Both the position numbers and the translations under genes were made by a program. A model generated the notes under the pieces. That model saw only the letters and a program-made list of their open reading frames with translations, ran no database searches and was not told where the DNA came from. Of a DNA stretch of 64,000 nt, positions 54,378 to 64,000 are shown in pieces (position 1 is the stretch's first letter; every line of letters starts with the position of its first letter). The stretch comes from Ischnura elegans (Eukaryota > Arthropoda > Insecta > Odonata > Coenagrionidae): positions 112,487,111 through 112,551,110 of the forward strand of contig NC_060247.1 of the NCBI RefSeq assembly GCF_921293095.1. The letters are read 5' to 3'.

Positions 54378-54647
54378 CAAGGGCGTACCCAGGATAATAA
54401 CTACGGGGGGGGGGAAGCCATTGTCTAGGGGAGACAAGCCACGGGATTTATGAGATAATTTCCTTGAAAAAATAGTTTTATTTTAGTTACACATCTGATA
54501 CTAATATATATCATTTATCGTGGGAAAAGAAAATAAAATTTTCTGAATACTTTCATTTCAATTCAGTACTAATTTTGCTAAAAGACTTTGCGATTTTTGC
54601 TTCTAGAAGGGGGCAGCTGTCCCTGTCCCTCGCTGGGTACGCCCATG
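54378..54647 (+). mobile_element. hAT-like MITE, family C, copy 1
   Basis: Starts CAAGGGCGTACCCAGG and ends with the inverse of CATGGGCGTACCCAG. Flanks GAGAGAAA (54370-54377) and GACAGAAA (54648-54655) match at 7 of 8. G-runs lie inside both ends. Confidence 0.8.
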
Positions 54648-55099
54648 GACAGAAAGTAAGGTAAAGTACCACTGGATTATAGGAAGCATGTCTCTCTCTT
54701 GACTTTTTTGCTTTGGTGGCGGATTTATTTGTGTAAAATTTATATCATATTCTTGAAACTTTCATGGTTAGTAGAGTAGCCGCTCTTCAACATTTGCCTG
54801 TATCTCAATTACTAAAAAATTACTGTTTGTTTTTTGGAGGAGGCGACATATAACTGAGCTCATTTAGACCATGAGTGAAGAGTAGGGATAGATGATAGTA
54901 AAGAAACCTGGTGTCGGCATAAATAACTTCCACGTTGAAGCCTGCATAATGCTCATAGAGTCGAAAAAGACACTGAGGAAAACAGATTAATGCTTTCCTT
55001 TCCCGATTACATCAAGTGATTTTATGGGAGCTATGGAAGGATTATAAGTGAAAGTAAAGCATTCTCGGCTCACGCGTCTGATAGTAGAATTAATTCGTT

Positions 55100-55620
55100 T
55101 TGTTTTTTTTAAATAGCCAATTCGCACTCACTGGCTCGGTTTAAAACCCAGTAGAGCATGGGCGTACCCAGGAACAAAACTAGATGGGGGCAAGCCGGGG
55201 TCGTTCAAGTTGTAACACAGAAAAGGTTAATGAAACCAAAATTTTTAGAAAATTTTGATAGCGATTTATAAGTTTATTAAATTATTTGGTTGAAAAAATA
55301 ATGGTTTTCATTTTATTTCCATGTCTTGGACTAATTTCATTTTTCTTTAGTAGAGAATTTGTTCAAAACCTTCCTATTGAACTAAATTTATTTTCGTTTC
55401 TAGGGGGGGGGCAGCTACCCCCTCCTGCCTCCCGCTGGGTACCCCCATGCTGTAGAGAACATATTACCAACAAAAAAGCTAACGGGCTTAATTGAACTAT
55501 TTTATGCTTAAAAAAAACCGTCATTAAAAAAATGACCCTGCTGAGTGCATCAAGGTCCCCTGTTTCGGCAATATTATCTAACAACTAACCCTAGTTCTCG
55601 GCATACTGGCAAACCCATAT
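55100..55620 (-). repeat. Dispersed repeat family Z, copy 3, split by a MITE
   Basis: Read on the minus strand it matches 36780-37010 (ATTGCCGAAACAGGGGACC, then TTGATGCACTCAGCAG) and also the GTTGGTAATAT block at 36560. The family C MITE at 55157-55449 interrupts it. Confidence 0.7.
55157..55449 (+). mobile_element. hAT-like MITE, family C, copy 2
   Basis: Starts CATGGGCGTACCCAGG and ends with the inverse of CATGGGGGTACCCAGC. Flanks CAGTAGAG (55149-55156) and CTGTAGAG (55450-55457) match at 7 of 8. Long G-run near the right end. Confidence 0.8.
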
Positions 55621-55689
55621 AGGAACCGGGTATTTATTATTCCATGTTTTGTTTACAATATGATAAAATGTGATTTACGTCAGATCATT

Positions 55690-56005
55690 TTCCTCGAGTT
55701 TTAAACACCTCAGAAAAGAACTTGTACCAAATGAGTCGACCTACGGCTATGGTAGCGTGCGCAATTGGTAGAAAAGGAATGAAGAGAAATTCGGCATCGT
55801 CATTATCCTGCTCTAAGCGAGAGGCGCCAAGGGGACAGCGGCTTAACGTCCCATTCGACGGACGGAGTGCTGCACTTGAAGTACCCTCCAGGAAGCACTC
55901 AAGCGGGACCGGTCTTGTCAAAATATCTGTCCACGCCTGGATTTGAACCCGGACCCACTAGGTGGGAAGCCAACACACTAGCCACCACACCAACCCCTCA
56001 CACGT
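55690..56005 (-). mobile_element. tRNA-derived SINE
   Basis: Minus strand carries an A box TGGCTAGTGTGTTGG (55984-55970) and a B box GGTTCAAATCC (55949-55939), followed by a body with GGGACGTTAAGCCGC and TGTCCCCTTGG, a block I associate with SINE/LINE 3' regions of invertebrates. A second, unrelated SINE type is at 22501-22691. Confidence 0.8.
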
Positions 56006-59000
56006 TTTTGTTAATTATAATTTGAGACGGGAGCTCGTATAGACACTGTGTGAGGTGTGCATTATATGGTGATTCGCAATGATGATGACAATCATTAAAC
56101 CTTTTCAACATATAGGGTGAGGGGGTGTGCCCCGGGTGCTGTGCGCCGCCCGTCCCATAGGCCGTCGACCCTGCACCGATCCCCTTAAAAAATTACGTCT
56201 GACAAAATAATTAAAAACTCAATTGGTAAAACTACGAAATTTGAGAAACTGGAAAATATTAATCTATTTCTTCTTGGTGTAATCTGACATTTTCTGGATG
56301 ATAATAAGTTTTAAGCGAGATTTTACCATAAAAGACCAGCGGGTCGAGCAAGAATGAGGCTCCCTCCTAAGTTGTGAGTATTCACAATTTGCCCCATTAG
56401 AAAACAATCGAAAATTCTATTCGATATATCGACCGCGGCGACCTCCTTCCGCAGAAGTCACGAACATTTATTTTGAGCCACATGTATTGAACAGCCCTTA
56501 TGAAAATACCTCTTGCATGATCCAGCCAATATACGCAGTAACACAGCGACTGTATCTGGGATAATAAAATCGATTTCCAAGCTTAAGTTCCGGGGAGCCT
56601 AATTGTTTCCAATCTTACGCTTCCTTGACAAGTTAGCGGGAAAACATATGTCAAATAAGGCTTGCTTGTAGAAATAAAAATAGCGAAAAAATAAATTAAT
56701 CGTTTTGCGAAAAATTAGCTCAGCGGCTCTGAGGCGTTTAAAAAAATAGCGTTTACAGGGCGCCATCTATCATTCTTATGAAAAAACTCAATGACGTAGC
56801 GCAAACATGCAAAGGTGCCGAATCGGTAAGAAACTACGACATGTTGACAGCTATACAGCATTTTCGAGTTCATTGTCAGCAATTAAAAATAAAACATTTT
56901 TTAAAAATTACGTTTACATTGATAGAGAAAAAGCCTTCAGTGATGCTATTGCTTTAATTCATGCCTAATTTTATAATTATGAAGCTTTACTGCCGTTTCA
57001 GAGAAACTTTCAAATTCCTCCGAGGTATGGCGTCAATATAAAAGCAATCCTTCATATCACTCGATTTTTTTCATTTTAAATATAATTAATGTACTCTACC
57101 GCTATGTTGATTGATTGAAAATTATTTTTCATTTTTATCAATAACATATTGGTGCCATTTTATCTTGTTGCTTTCGAGCTTATCTATCTAATGTAACCAG
57201 TACTTCGAAGCGCAATTCTACTCTAAATTGAGTCGAGCGGTTACTTAAATCTCGCGGTGTCATTTCCTGTCACGCCTTCATTCATAAGTATGTCCATGTA
57301 ATTTTTCATCCCAATGTGCCTTTTTCCATTTTTAGCGATTTTAATAAACGAAAAGCCATTAAAAAGCGCATGAAACGCCTAAACACATGACTATGAACAG
57401 CGCGGGCCTGAACTTTCACGCAAATTAACCCGTTAATTCAAAATCGACCAAATTCCATGCTAATTTTGGCGCTCATTTCAACACGTCCCGCGCCATTTTC
57501 TTCTACGAATGCCGCCATAGACGTAAAAGTACAAGAAACTCGCGCTAAATTCTCCCCACGGATAATTTTACCAGTAATTCTAAGCTAATTTTGAATGTAA
57601 TAATTTTCCGTAGTTGCAAGCGTATTTAATAATGAAAACTAACTGAATAAAATTAAAAAAAAAACAGTAAAAATATTTACTTACATGAGCGATGAATACA
57701 TTCAAGGCCATACGCAATCCTTATTTCTTTCTTTTCGTTTTCTTTCGGTTCAATCAAGGGGACAAATTAAGTTACCTACCTATTTTGATGAAATATAAAA
57801 ATTTTCAGATGTATCGAATGTAATTCAAATCGTATCTCGCAAAATAAGAGTGCACTTTCAGTGCACCTTTGATTGCATAATTAACATTAGGAACAATAAG
57901 CAACTCACTTTTCAAAATTCTAACTCCACTCAAACTTGATAAAAATTATCTATATCAAATTAAAAAGTATTGAATGATGAAATATAGTGAATATATTAAA
58001 TAATTGTCACTAAATACTGAGGAATAAAATATTTTCTCAGTAAACTTGCTTCCCCTCCACGATATTTTATAGAAGTTTTACAAGAAGAGGTCACCACTAA
58101 ATGACATTAAATGCATTGTGATCGATCGTGAATTGAGCAGTTCGTGGAAAGTTGCCCGAGAATTTTAATTCATAAATGTGTTAACTCATCCCGAGGATAT
58201 AATCATGACATGCAATCTATTTTGATGCTTATCAAGTATTCAATAATCAAATAATTTTTCTTACCTCGCCGGTTATTGCTTCATAGCCGGTTTATGCCGT
58301 ACTCAAGGTGAGATTAATTTTTATCTAAGATTGTAAATTGCTTGAGGAAAAAAGCAATTAAAATGCCAGAAACGTGGGCGGAGACTTCAAGTTGACGAAA
58401 AACTGAAAGAGACGTTATTCCAGCGTATGGAAATGCGTCATATTTGCATAAGAGGAAAACAGGCTGATGCAATGTATTACCAGTAAGTGACAAATTGAAT
58501 GATTTGAAGAAATGATTGAATAAAGAACCGATAGGAAAGATAAGATCTCAGGGGAATCGCACACCGCGTCATATAATCCGTGGATGATAACAGCAGCCGA
58601 CGTAGAGCCTATGGAAAAATCCCATTCCTTGAGGACTAGCAGGAGAACAATAATGCAAACGTTCGTCTGAAATCGTCACTGGGTCGTCTGGAGTGGAGGG
58701 AGGGGTGGGGAGGCATTATATTCAAGGTCACGAGAGGCAGGTATTCTTCGGAATGGAGATAGCAATGATGTTAGGCAATTGGGAAATTACGTGAGCGTCG
58801 TCGCAGAGATTTGAGTCATTGGAAACGTGAGATGGCGCACTAGGTCAATGAAAGTTTGTTCGGTGTCGCACAATTAACCCAACGGTGAGGTTATTCTGTA
58901 TCTCCGAATTTAGGCTCGAAAAGGGATGACGTCAGAGGTTTAGCCAAATACGGGCATTGTTAGGAAGTTCAATAAGTGGCCGCCAGGGAAACGCGAGTAA

Positions 59001-59340
59001 TGGCTCAAATAAAATGTTCACTTTCATCGGAACGGTTTATTTCCCAACACGTAATCGCATCGACGTTGCCTCGAGTAAGTGAATGACTCATTTAAAGGTT
59101 TCTTTGAAGATCAAATAGGTCTGGGAATGTAGTCATTTTCTTTCGGAAATTAAAAAAAGTACCCCATATGGTCTGTCGCTTTATGTGGAAATTCTATTCC
59201 CATCAAATTCAACGCTCACGAAGTATAATTGATTTTAATGAAATCTATTTGCAAGTATTTCACTACATATATAGTGAGGTTTGACCATAATATAATGTCT
59301 TATCATAATTTAAGCGGCGAAAGTAAAATATTAAAAAAAA
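56006..59340. other. Intergenic, no gene seen
   Basis: A fragment at 56115-56190 (GAGGGGGTGTGCCCCGGG) looks like a MITE end. GGCGCCATCTATCATTCT at 56759 repeats a motif at 52734. The rest is AT-rich without supported frames. Confidence 0.35.
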
Positions 59341-59359
59341 GAATCTTCTGGGCATGAAT

Positions 59360-60460
59360 GAGTTAACCTCATCCTTCGGTCAATGCCTGCCCATCCTGAT
59401 TCTCCGTTCGTTAACCTCACTTGCGCAGTCTGGGCCATAAAAATATTGGGAATGCCTACCTCTTCCTACCCTCCTACGAATTTGCCTACCCCTCTAATCT
59501 ACGCCCGATTTCAGAAGGATCTCCATCAACTTTACTCAATCCACTCTATCACATACTTTTTCGAAATCCACGAAGCAGGTATACACGTTCAGGTTATATT
59601 CTCGATTTCCCTCCCCTTATAGGGACCTCATTACCGCTTTTACATATCAAGTTGACTTTCCTGAGTCTCTTTGCTTTGCTCCTTACTTTGCATCTCGAGT
59701 TGAATTTTCTTTACTGAAAGCAAATTGATCCTCGCCAAATACTCTTATGCCATCGCCTATTGTCGTTTATTTAGAATCCTCTGTACCACTTTCTCCGCAT
59801 GTGATATTAGGCTTATCGTGCCATAATCTCCACATTAAATAGCTTTCTTCTTTATCATTATCAGAATAAGAACCGTTGTCACGAAAGCCGTCCTCATAAA
59901 TCCTGCGAGCTAGTTCGAAAACCCTTCTCTTGCTATCCTCCCTAGATTCTCCAGCCGCTCACACAGGACATTTTCCACCCCCTCTGCTTTCCTAGATTTC
60001 ATATCACGGAGGGTTCTAGATTTCCGCGTCCAAGATCCCCGGCCGAAGATTATCCTCTTCCACTTTCCTACTCTATGTTCAATCTCTCCGGCCTGTTCCT
60101 CGAGCCATAAAGATCCTCCACTTATCCCCTCCATCTACTCTGAACCTCGGGTTGCTCAGTTAGCATTCCCACATCTTTTGCCTTAATTTTTGACATGGGT
60201 TGCCCACTTTTGCCGCCCGATATCGACTGAGCCTTGGCATACAGCGCAACTACCTCTCCTTCCTTCTGAAAATGTTCCATTTTCTTTTCCACTAAACCTT
60301 CCAATCCCTCCTGCTTTCTCGCCATAATCGATTATTGATTTGCTTATACATCCTTTTGCCCTGCTCTGTGACCACGGTCTTCCACCTACTTCTCTCCTCC
60401 ATTTCTTTTATCATTTCCTCCGTTATCCACGGTTTTTTTTCCTTCAACGGAATAATTATA
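59360..60460 (-). mobile_element. LINE ORF2 relic, longest in the window
   Basis: Minus-strand frames in order read KKPWITEEMIKEMEERSRWK and INNRLWRESRRDWKV, then EKKMEHFQKEGEVVALYAKAQ, SRWRGYVEDLY, and further on the RT region up to a FVDFEKV-like motif near 59570. This is the linker between endonuclease and RT and the start of RT in jockey/RTE-group elements. Frameshifts and stops throughout. Confidence 0.75.
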
Positions 60461-62100
60461 ATAATTATTAATAATACAATAGTTTCATGTGGGGAAATTT
60501 GCTGGAGAAAATAGAATGTTAGCAGAAAATATGTCATCAAAACGTTAAAACGAGACACCATTTCCGCCTGTCTCTTATCCTTTTTCATAAATATTCAATT
60601 TCTTGGGAAAGACTTGAAAAGTTTTGCGGGTAAATCGTTCCATTCAAGGGGTTTCTTGGTTTGTAATGAAAAAATTGTAACATTCAACATCTTAAAATGA
60701 CATCTTGAAAATGATTCAACAGCATTGAAAAAGGTGGAGGAGAATCAAAAAAAACCGTGTGGAATATCACTAGCTTTTTTCTTTTCAAATCATGGAAAAT
60801 TTCCATCAAGTAATCGTTAATTTAATTAAATTTTTTAAGTATTGCCTTATTTAAGTGGGGTAACTCTTTTTATATTTGTCCTTTGTGAATGACACTTCAT
60901 CTTGTTCTGACGATTTTTTTACTCCACTAACTTTAGTGTTGCTAATTTCTCGCCAAGTCCTGGCCATACTTTTTCTCCGCGAAGGATATTCGGAATTCAT
61001 ACCACACACACTCTCTCTTTTTTATATTTCCTCAGCACATATACGACCGCTTTTCTTTGCACTTTCTCCATGTTTCTAATCTGCCTTTTCGTGTTTGGGC
61101 CCCATAACATTACAACATGCCCATGGTATTATGGAAATATAAATATTGATGAGGTATAAGAATTCACATTACGACTGTATTAAGTTAATGTGTTTTCTCA
61201 TTTATTTTACACATTGAATAGAGTTGTTAAAGATAATGGGATGCATTTTTCGCAGTGAATTTTTTAACGTGCTCAGTAAAATATAACTTATAAATGTACG
61301 CCAACACTAAAAAATAAAATTAGGCATAAATTATCTCCAAAAAAATACACAGTCATGTCACTAACAACAATGGCAAAAAAAAGAAATAAATAGCATGAGA
61401 ACTTTGTTCATTTGTTTGACGTAATCGCCATACAAAGAGAGCGATTCTGCCTTCCTCCGTGTAGCGGCGCTAAGTACGCAGTGCATTTGACAGCTCCATG
61501 AAATGCGGAGTCGCATTCGGAATCACGATATGAGGAAGTTTAAGCTTCATCAATTTCTTATAAAGGAATAGGTGTCAATTTTATTTCATTCTTTCTATCG
61601 AGAAGCAAACTCAAGTAGTCAAGCGTCAAAGCATTCGTTTCTTTCTGAGTCACGATTTCAGGGGCTTTCTTTCTCCCTGGCTGTAGTTCCACGACCTCCT
61701 TTGTGCGACGACACGGAGTCAACATTCAAGTGCGTAGCGCAGACAGCAGCGAACAACGGCACGTATTATTCTATTTCGTTCAGACTCTATGTAATCAACT
61801 GAAAATAGATTCCATTGATAAAAAGCAGTTGAGAAACATTGATGTGTTCTAGCATCCTTGAACGGGAGCAAGAACCACAATATTGCGCAATCTATGACTT
61901 GGCTCCATTTCACCTATCTGATAATCAATAGCATCACTTCTTTGTTCGGTTTTTTACTGATTTTTCCTATTCTTTTCGGTATTTTTTTCATATTTTATTT
62001 AGTACATCAGCTTGTTAATGGGCCGGTGTAAATTAGTATTATTGCCGTAAATGATATGAAAAACTTTGTTACATCACCATCTTTTTTTTTCTGATACAAC
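60461..62100. other. Intergenic, no gene seen
   Basis: AT-rich; short frames only. Confidence 0.35.
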
Positions 62101-62102
62101 TT

Positions 62103-62129
62103 GTTTCGACGCAGCGGCGTCATCTTCAG
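62103..62129 (-). repeat. CTGAAGA-stem-GAAAC motif
   Basis: Minus strand: CTGAAGATGACGC, loop CGCT, GCGTCGAAAC. A perfect 5-bp stem separates a CTGANGA box from GAAAC, resembling the conserved boxes of a hammerhead core and Penelope-type termini. Confidence 0.4.
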
Positions 62130-62207
62130 CTATCTCTACCTTCTTTTTTTTCTTTTCATTTACGATAAAATGAACTTCCAAATTTGAGCCTGAAACGTTA
62201 GAGATGC

Positions 62208-62335
62208 AGGACATTTATAAAAACATCAGCTATATGTAGGACATTTATATAATATCAGCTATATACAATGTACGAGGATATTTATAAAAATGTCAGCTAT
62301 ATATAGGACATTTACATAATATCAGCAATATGCAA
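62208..62335 (+). repeat. Small minisatellite, 67-bp dimer twice
   Basis: Four units beginning AGGACATTTATA or similar and containing ATCAGCTATAT, at 62208, 62238, 62275 and 62305. Spacings of 30, 37 and 30 show a 30+37 higher-order dimer. Confidence 0.75.
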
Positions 62336-62390
62336 TACATTTATTTAAAATATTAATATTAGATAATTTTCATTTATTTATTAAGAATGC

Positions 62391-62468
62391 ATGAAGATTT
62401 CGTCAATATTTTGTTGATGAGTTTATAAAAGTTCACAGGGCATCAACTTTGTATGCTTCCGTTACCTA
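62391..62468 (+). repeat. Dispersed short repeat, copy 2
   Basis: GAAGATTTCGTCAATATTTT and GTTGATGAG, then GCATCAAC and GTATGCTTCCGTTACCTA. Matches 5404-5480 and 63763-63840. Confidence 0.6.
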
Positions 62469-62537
62469 TAAATGACGTATTTAAGGAAATACAAGATTGT
62501 AGCATTTTTCCACAAAATTTTTTACTGCGCTCAACGC

Positions 62538-62563
62538 GTTTCGGTTCACAGAGCCATCATCTG
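62538..62563 (-). repeat. AGATGA-stem-GAAAC motif
   Basis: Minus strand: CCAGATGATGGCTC, loop, GAACCGAAACGCGTTG. Similar in layout to 62103-62129. It is 400 bp away from it on the same strand. Confidence 0.4.
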
Positions 62564-62599
62564 GTATCTATCGAACTTATCTAAATGACATGTTTTACA

Positions 62600-63760
62600 T
62601 TGTATTTAACATCTACTGCAGGGATGAGTCTTTGAAACTTTGGAATGGGATTCACTATGACACAGCAGACTAGTCAAGGAGCCATATCTCCTGCTACATC
62701 TACTACGCAACGAGCAATAAACCCATTAAGGAATCTTATCTTATCAGTTTCCAGTCGGCTGGATTCCATTCAGGACCTCTCCCGATCTAAGTATCTGCGC
62801 AGTTAACAATGTCTCAAATTGCACAATGAGATATGGAACACTTGAAGTTATCTGGAAAGGGCTTAATCAGGATTCGAGGAAATAGGTATGCTAGGTGTGT
62901 CTTCATACGGCGTCTATTGAGTGAGGAATTTATTCATTCAAAAAAGGTAGGCGTCTGTGGGAATCGGCAGGATTCATGGTATGAAAGTACCTCAATTTCT
63001 TACAGCCGAGCGAAGGGAATAAAGAAAGCTGGCTATAATTTTATTTTTGTATCTTTCATAGTTTCGCTGTGTTTTCCACTATTATTGCGTTTTTTTCTAG
63101 CCTTGAAAAAGTACTTATTGCTTGAATCAGTGGGATTGTTTACAATGTATCTAGAATGTTTGTACATTTTGTGCGACTGGATTCCCGGGTATCCGCATTT
63201 GGATAAAAGTGTGTGTATGTGTTTGTATAGGTATAAATAATTTTTATTCTTTTATTTGTTTTATTTTGCCTTTGTATTTCTTTGTATTTTCACTTATTGA
63301 CCTTTGCCTTCGTGGCTATTTGTACCTCAATTCATTGATTTGCCTAAATTTTAATGTTGTTTTAAAATATCTTATGAGACAGAAAAGCCCACGTTAATAA
63401 ATGAATTCAATTGAATAGTTGGAAAATCTCCAGGGATTATTAATAATAAAGTATTCCACCGATTAAGGGAAAATTTCATGGAGTTTATAAGAGACATCCT
63501 GGAAGCCTCCCCTACCTTCATGGACTTCCCTCCTCAATTCACAATAAGGCCAAATCCCTTTCATTATATCGATCCAGCACTGATGAGTCAAATTATTATG
63601 TTCTATTCTCAGTATTATTATAGAAAATGTCAATTGCAACTCAGTCTATAGTCGCACCAAGGATTTACATTATTTGGCCGATTATTTGGCCGGGGATTTG
63701 TTTACATCCGGTGATTAGGTCAACATCGATCATTTTATTATTCATTGATTGAGAAAGCGG
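62600..63760. other. Intergenic, no gene seen
   Basis: A 135-codon plus-strand frame (62833-63240) has hydrophobic, low-complexity composition and no motif; treated as chance. Confidence 0.35.
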
Positions 63761-63762
63761 GA

Positions 63763-63840
63763 AGATTTCGTCTATATTTTGTTATATATATTTATTAAAT
63801 TTCATACGAAATCAACGTTGCATGCTTCCGCTACCTCTAG
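63763..63840 (+). repeat. Dispersed short repeat, copy 3
   Basis: AAGATTTCGTCTATATTTTG, then AAATCAACGTTGCATGCTTC and CGCTACCT. Matches 5404-5480 and 62391-62468. Confidence 0.6.
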
Positions 63841-64000
63841 TGTTTTTACATTTTAATTAATATGTGCAGATACTAGCCTTTCGAATGGGATTTATATTTG
63901 CTTTTACGATTGTACATTGTACAATGCATTTTTTGCTTTGCCTACAGTGGTTGCTCATTCATGAAAATTCATATTCATTGGCTAAGCATGAATATTTACT

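Noticed and set aside
62833-63240. 135-aa plus-strand ORF with hydrophobic stretch
   Set aside because: AT-driven Phe/Leu/Ile/Tyr content, no initiation context or homology recognised; likely chance.
1-64000. CRISPR arrays, operons, rRNA genes, prophage
   Set aside because: No regularly spaced repeats, no tightly packed ORFs, no rRNA-like sequence; the window is animal nuclear DNA.

Overview
The window is nuclear DNA from a large, repeat-rich animal genome, most likely an arthropod and probably an insect. It is AT-rich and intron-bearing. It is packed with non-LTR retrotransposon debris, TTAA-flanked piggyBac-type elements, tRNA-derived SINEs and short terminal-inverted-repeat elements. No bacterial signal (operons, Shine-Dalgarno sites, CRISPR) is present. 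The order is not resolved; a hemimetabolous insect is only a guess.

Genic part 1 (3.1-15.6 kb). Two genes converge tail to tail. On the plus strand, 3121-4401 is a Ser/Pro-rich protein or terminal exon of unknown function carrying six Gly-Gly-Cys-Gly-Thr-Pro-Pro repeats. On the minus strand, 15567 down to 4695 is a complete nine-exon SMG9 gene (nonsense-mediated mRNA decay, partner of SMG1/SMG8). One of its introns appears to be GC-AG. Its introns hold much of the local transposon load: a piggyBac relic, a hAT-like MITE, a 135-bp palindrome, SINEs and a 750-bp fold-back element.

Mobile-element part (16-38 kb). This is layered transposon debris: a Penelope-like hairpin, LINE pieces, a piggyBac-like element with broken transposase inserted inside an older hAT-like MITE, a Tigger/CENP-B-type relic, SINEs, a second large piggyBac-like element, and nested MITEs. 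Several insertions can be dated relative to each other from intact target-site duplications.

Genic part 2 (40-42 kb and possibly 46-52 kb). A TATA/CCAAT promoter at about 40.02-40.09 kb drives a compact intact 145-aa Ser/Arg/Pro-rich protein (40215-40652). A second promoter of similar layout lies 1.9 kb downstream. CpG-rich stretches near 46.2-46.6, 50.6-50.9 and 52.3-52.4 kb carry MEF2-, AP-1-, E-box-, E2F- and NRF-1-like sites and may be regulatory or first-exon regions.

The remainder (53-64 kb) is intergenic with MITEs, a SINE, one long LINE reverse-transcriptase relic (59.4-60.5 kb), a small minisatellite and short dispersed repeats. The most notable material is a set of short palindromic and inverted-repeat elements with clear target-site duplications, and the two unrecognised proteins.
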